Of a stretch of 64,000 nucleotides of DNA, positions 61,545 through 64,000 are shown one piece after another. The first letter of the stretch is position 1; every line of letters begins with the position of its first letter. Source of the DNA: Lachnoclostridium phytofermentans ISDg (lineage in GTDB: Bacteria; Bacillota; Clostridia; Lachnospirales; Lachnospiraceae). The position numbers and the translations under genes were made by a program. Location: contig NC_010001.1 of assembly GCF_000018685.1 (NCBI RefSeq), positions 3,178,001 to 3,242,000 of the forward strand, given 5' to 3'. A model generated the notes under the pieces. The model did not search any database, was not told where the DNA came from, and worked only from the letters and a program-made list of their open reading frames with translations.

Positions 61545-61580
61545 GCAAGAAAAAGTACACAAAGTGTACTTTTTCTTGTT
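61545..61580. repeat. Perfect palindrome, family A, possible bidirectional terminator
   Basis: Perfect 15-bp arms (CAAGAAAAAGTACAC / GTGTACTTTTTCTTG) enclose a 3-nt centre. It lies between the AraC terminator and the end of the solute-binding protein gene, and could terminate the ABC operon on the minus strand. Confidence 0.8.
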
Positions 61581-61627
61581 TCATATTCATTTTATTATTG
61601 ATAGCACTTTGACTATCGTAGAACTAT

Positions 61628-63388
61628 TTATTTTGAGCGGTTATACATATCATTGTATAGGTCAACTAATTTTTCACTATTTAAATTCTTACAACTTGCT
61701 ACATAAGCATCCCAATCATTTGTGATGTTCATTTGGCCAGTCACGAACTTAAGTGTACATGAGTTAACATTATCAATCAATGGAGTCTTCCAAAGATTAA
61801 TCTGATCATTTTCATCTTCCGTTCTAGCGAAGGAAGGATTTAATGGTTTAATTGCTCTATCTGCAGCAACTCTTGCATAATAATCCTGCATAACAGGTGT
61901 AAAGTTATCAGTTAACTGTGCATTGCTACCACCATACCAGAAGTTACCACCTGCATATCCAAGCTCAAGTCTTAAATCCTTCTGCTTTGTATCGTCTGTT
62001 GCAGGTATACCAAGTCCTCCACAGAACCAATTCTCAGTCAAAGCTTTTACTTTAAGTCCAGTTGTTGCATCTGTTACATAGTTCCAATGTTCACCCTCAA
62101 CACCCCATTTTGCAAGTGTTTTACCAGCATCAGAGTACCATAACCAGTCAACAAAACGAAGCATCTTAATAAAATCATCTTCACCAAGTTCTTTCAAAGC
62201 CTTGCTTGCGATCATAACACCATTCTCAAGACGAGTGTTTTCAGAAGTATATTTATTGTTTCCTCTAGGATATACAGTTAAATATGTCTCGTAATTTCCT
62301 TTGCCAATACCTTCATCCAAACCTTGATGCCATGCTGTGTACTGAGAACGGTTAACACTGATAATAGCGGTCTCACCACGATAGAATTTATTATTTGCAG
62401 TAACATCATCCTGTGTAAATGTTTCAGGATCTAATATACCACCAGCAACATATTTATTGGCAACAGTTACAAATTGCTTGTAGTTATCTGATGTTGATGC
62501 GAAATACCACTTATCTGTTGCAGCATCATATTGCATACCATCTGCTACTGCCCAGCCAGAAGGAACATCATAGGAAGCACCCATTAATTTAAGAAGGTTA
62601 CCACCATTTCCTTGACCTGACTCATTTCCACACCAAAGGTCTGACCAGATATAATCACTTTCTTTGCACATACCCTTGCTTACCATATAAGCCTTAACAC
62701 CAACTAATACATCATATAAATCATCCCATGTCCAATCTTTTTCAAGAGCAGCAACATCATAACCAGCTGCCTTAAAGATATCGTTACGAATTAAGAGAGT
62801 ATAATCCTGTAAAGAACTTTCTTTCATACCAGGTAAACGATAATACTTATTATCTGCACGAACGATTGTCTTAACGTCTGCTTCCATATTATACTTATCA
62901 TAGAACTCCGTATAGTTAGGCATATACTGTACCCAATCGGATACTGCAACTACTGCGCCACCGTCAACAAATGCGGATTCATCATAAGTCTTAGGAATGA
63001 TATATGCAGACTGACCTGCATTAATCAAAAGAGATTTCTTTTGATCATAATCACCGCTATCAATTTTTGTAACGTCTAAAGTAACATTAGTTAATTCTTT
63101 AATCTTAGCAAATACTCCCTCTGTTTCCCATCTGTCTACCATTGGATACCAACTGGCATCACTAAATAACATGGAATATGTAACTGGTTCATCTGAATGA
63201 AATGTTGTTTCTAAACCAAATTCATACCCTAATTTTACTTCCGGTACTTGTGTTGCAGCTGGTGCTTTTGTTGCAGCCGGTGCAGTTGGATTATTGTTGT
63301 TTGAAGCGTCTTTACCCTTGTTACCGCATGCAGCCAAAGATGCTACCATGGCTACACATAAAACTAAACTAAGAACCTTTTTCTTCAT
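61628..63388 (-). CDS. Sugar ABC transporter solute-binding lipoprotein (LplA-type)
   Basis: The 586-aa product has a lipoprotein signal (MKKKVLSLVLCVAMVASLAAC, lipobox Cys at residue 21) and a Thr/Pro/Ala linker. A large type 1 extracellular solute-binding domain follows. Features seen include YRLPGMKESSLQDYTLLIRND and WTWDDLYDVLVGVKAYM, typical of the long LplA/YtcQ subfamily that binds oligosaccharides. GGGAGGG precedes the ATG. It follows the permease gene after about 140 bp containing two palindromes, and it is the last gene of the operon. Confidence 0.92.
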   Translation of the reverse strand: MKKKVLSLVLCVAMVASLAACGNKGKDASNNNNPTAPAATKAPAATQVPEVKLGYEFGLETTFHSDEPVTYSMLFSDASWYPMVDRWETEGVFAKIKELTNVTLDVTKIDSGDYDQKKSLLINAGQSAYIIPKTYDESAFVDGGAVVAVSDWVQYMPNYTEFYDKYNMEADVKTIVRADNKYYRLPGMKESSLQDYTLLIRNDIFKAAGYDVAALEKDWTWDDLYDVLVGVKAYMVSKGMCKESDYIWSDLWCGNESGQGNGGNLLKLMGASYDVPSGWAVADGMQYDAATDKWYFASTSDNYKQFVTVANKYVAGGILDPETFTQDDVTANNKFYRGETAIISVNRSQYTAWHQGLDEGIGKGNYETYLTVYPRGNNKYTSENTRLENGVMIASKALKELGEDDFIKMLRFVDWLWYSDAGKTLAKWGVEGEHWNYVTDATTGLKVKALTENWFCGGLGIPATDDTKQKDLRLELGYAGGNFWYGGSNAQLTDNFTPVMQDYYARVAADRAIKPLNPSFARTEDENDQINLWKTPLIDNVNSCTLKFVTGQMNITNDWDAYVASCKNLNSEKLVDLYNDMYNRSK

Positions 63389-63425
63389 AGTTTCCCTCCC
63401 ATAAAAAGATTTTTTTCTATACTAA

Positions 63426-63445
63426 CTTTCTTTCGAAAGAAAGTA
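63426..63445. other. Perfect 20-bp palindrome upstream of the solute-binding protein gene
   Basis: ACTTTCTTTCGAAAGAAAGT is a perfect dyad about 40 bp upstream of the start codon. It could be an operator or an RNA hairpin between the permease and the solute-binding protein genes. Confidence 0.5.
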
Positions 63446-63474
63446 TCCAGGTAATACTCACTTTTTCTTACACC

Positions 63475-63525
63475 TGAAAACATGCCTTCTCAGTAGGATG
63501 TGTGAAAGAATTTTGTTCTTTCACA
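63475..63525. repeat. Short copy of palindromic element family B
   Basis: This copy shares the ends TGAAAACATGCCT and GTGTGAAAGAA...TTCTTTCAC with the element at 10453-10567 but lacks its middle. It lies in the permease / solute-binding protein gap, directly after the permease stop. Confidence 0.6.
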
Positions 63526-63526
63526 T

Positions 63527-64000
63527 TTATTCCTTAACACCACCAAGCATCATTCCTTGTACAAAGTACTTTTGTATAAAAGGATAAACACAAATGATAG
63601 GTACTGCCATTAACACCATACAACAAGATTTGATATTGGCTGCAATTTGCATAGTCTCTGCATTTGCTGCACCAGGATTTGCAGATGTTGATGCTCCGAT
63701 AATAATCTGTCTCAAATAATAAGCAACTGGCCATTTTTCTCTACTATCCAAATATAAAAATGCTGTGAACCAATTGCTCCAATAGCCAGCCATATAGAAC
63801 AAAGTCATGGTTGCCATAATTGGCTTTGAAAGTGGTAATACAATTTTAAAGAACACACCAAATTTCGATAAACCGTCTATTTCTCCTGCTTCTTCTAGTT
63901 CTTGCGGAACATTTGCAAAGAAAGATCTCATTAAAAGAACATAATAAGTTCCAACTAATCCCGGAAGAATGAAGGCTGCCACTGTATTTCGAAGCCCAAG
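63527..64000 (-). CDS. Sugar ABC transporter permease, LplC/YtcP-like (N-terminus outside the window)
   Basis: The visible 157 C-terminal residues belong to a MetI-fold permease. They include the EAA loop with EEAGEIDGLSKFGVFFKIVLP and the KPIMATMTLFYMAGYWSNWFTAFLYL segment, and end PFIQKYFVQGMMLGGVKE, a hallmark of CUT1-family LplC permeases. The frame stays open to the right edge (LGLRNTVAAFILPG), so the gene continues beyond 64000. It pairs with the solute-binding protein downstream for oligosaccharide uptake. Confidence 0.92.
   Translation of the reverse strand, partial: LGLRNTVAAFILPGLVGTYYVLLMRSFFANVPQELEEAGEIDGLSKFGVFFKIVLPLSKPIMATMTLFYMAGYWSNWFTAFLYLDSREKWPVAYYLRQIIIGASTSANPGAANAETMQIAANIKSCCMVLMAVPIICVYPFIQKYFVQGMMLGGVKE

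Overview
The window is AT-rich chromosomal DNA from an anaerobic, spore-forming Firmicute, most probably a Lachnospiraceae/Clostridium cluster XIVa member. The evidence is a PolC-type replicative polymerase, the sporulation genes yqfC/yqfD, a SpoVB-like flippase, strong GGAGG ribosome-binding sites, and a Firmicute-type ethanolamine (EUT) microcompartment locus. From memory the content fits Lachnoclostridium (Clostridium) phytofermentans or a close relative; this is inference, not a database match. Almost every gene is on the minus strand. The plus-strand exceptions are a Big_2 surface protein (22545-23744) and a broken AraC regulator (60503-61465).

Region 1 (1-24.8 kb): housekeeping. proB, a DUF896 gene, 5-formyl-THF cyclo-ligase and proA are followed (reading up the coordinates) by two FAD-dependent oxidoreductases, a BofC-like protein, a flippase and a DUF3048 lipoprotein. 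Then comes the conserved yqfC-yqfD-phoH-(7TM-HD)-ybeY cluster, in which the HD protein looks degenerate. A PII-like/DUF1538 pair has a tandem 43-nt repeat in its leader. rpsU and alaS each have consensus promoters. Two identical tRNA-Glu(CTC) genes close the region.

Region 2 (24.8-40.5 kb): the classic bacterial cluster pyrH-frr-uppS-cdsA-dxr-rseP-ispG-polC, covering UMP supply, ribosome recycling, undecaprenyl and phospholipid synthesis, the MEP pathway, intramembrane proteolysis and replication. Upstream lie a bactofilin, an ArsR-type regulator with a DUF2087 tail, a SagB-like nitroreductase and a VOC protein.

Region 3 (40.9-59.0 kb): a GH43 glycosidase, a flavodoxin-like protein, a decayed leuS remnant, and a 17-gene EUT locus transcribed G-S-P-A-B-C-L-K(like)-E-M-T-PduL-(TIGR02536-like)-N-PduT(like)-H-Q. 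Ethanolamine enters by EutH. EutBC, reactivated by EutA and supplied with AdoCbl by EutT, forms acetaldehyde and ammonia. EutE and PduL convert acetaldehyde to acetyl-CoA and acetyl-P, and EutG makes ethanol. EutS, L, M, N, the EutK-like protein and the PduT-like protein form the shell. EutV/EutW, EutJ and a B12 riboswitch are not seen. The EutK-like protein carries a long hexapeptide-repeat linker and a SAP/Rho-N-like tail.

Region 4 (59.0-64 kb): gpmA, an AraC regulator interrupted by an in-frame TAG, and the 3' part of a sugar ABC transporter operon (solute-binding lipoprotein and permease, cut by the window edge).

Across the whole window there are small dispersed repeats: a palindrome family (arms like CAAGAAAAAGTAC), a second palindrome family (GTGAAAGAAC arms), and a recurring cassette that ends in the ribosome-binding site and start codon of unrelated genes. 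These are the least explained features here.
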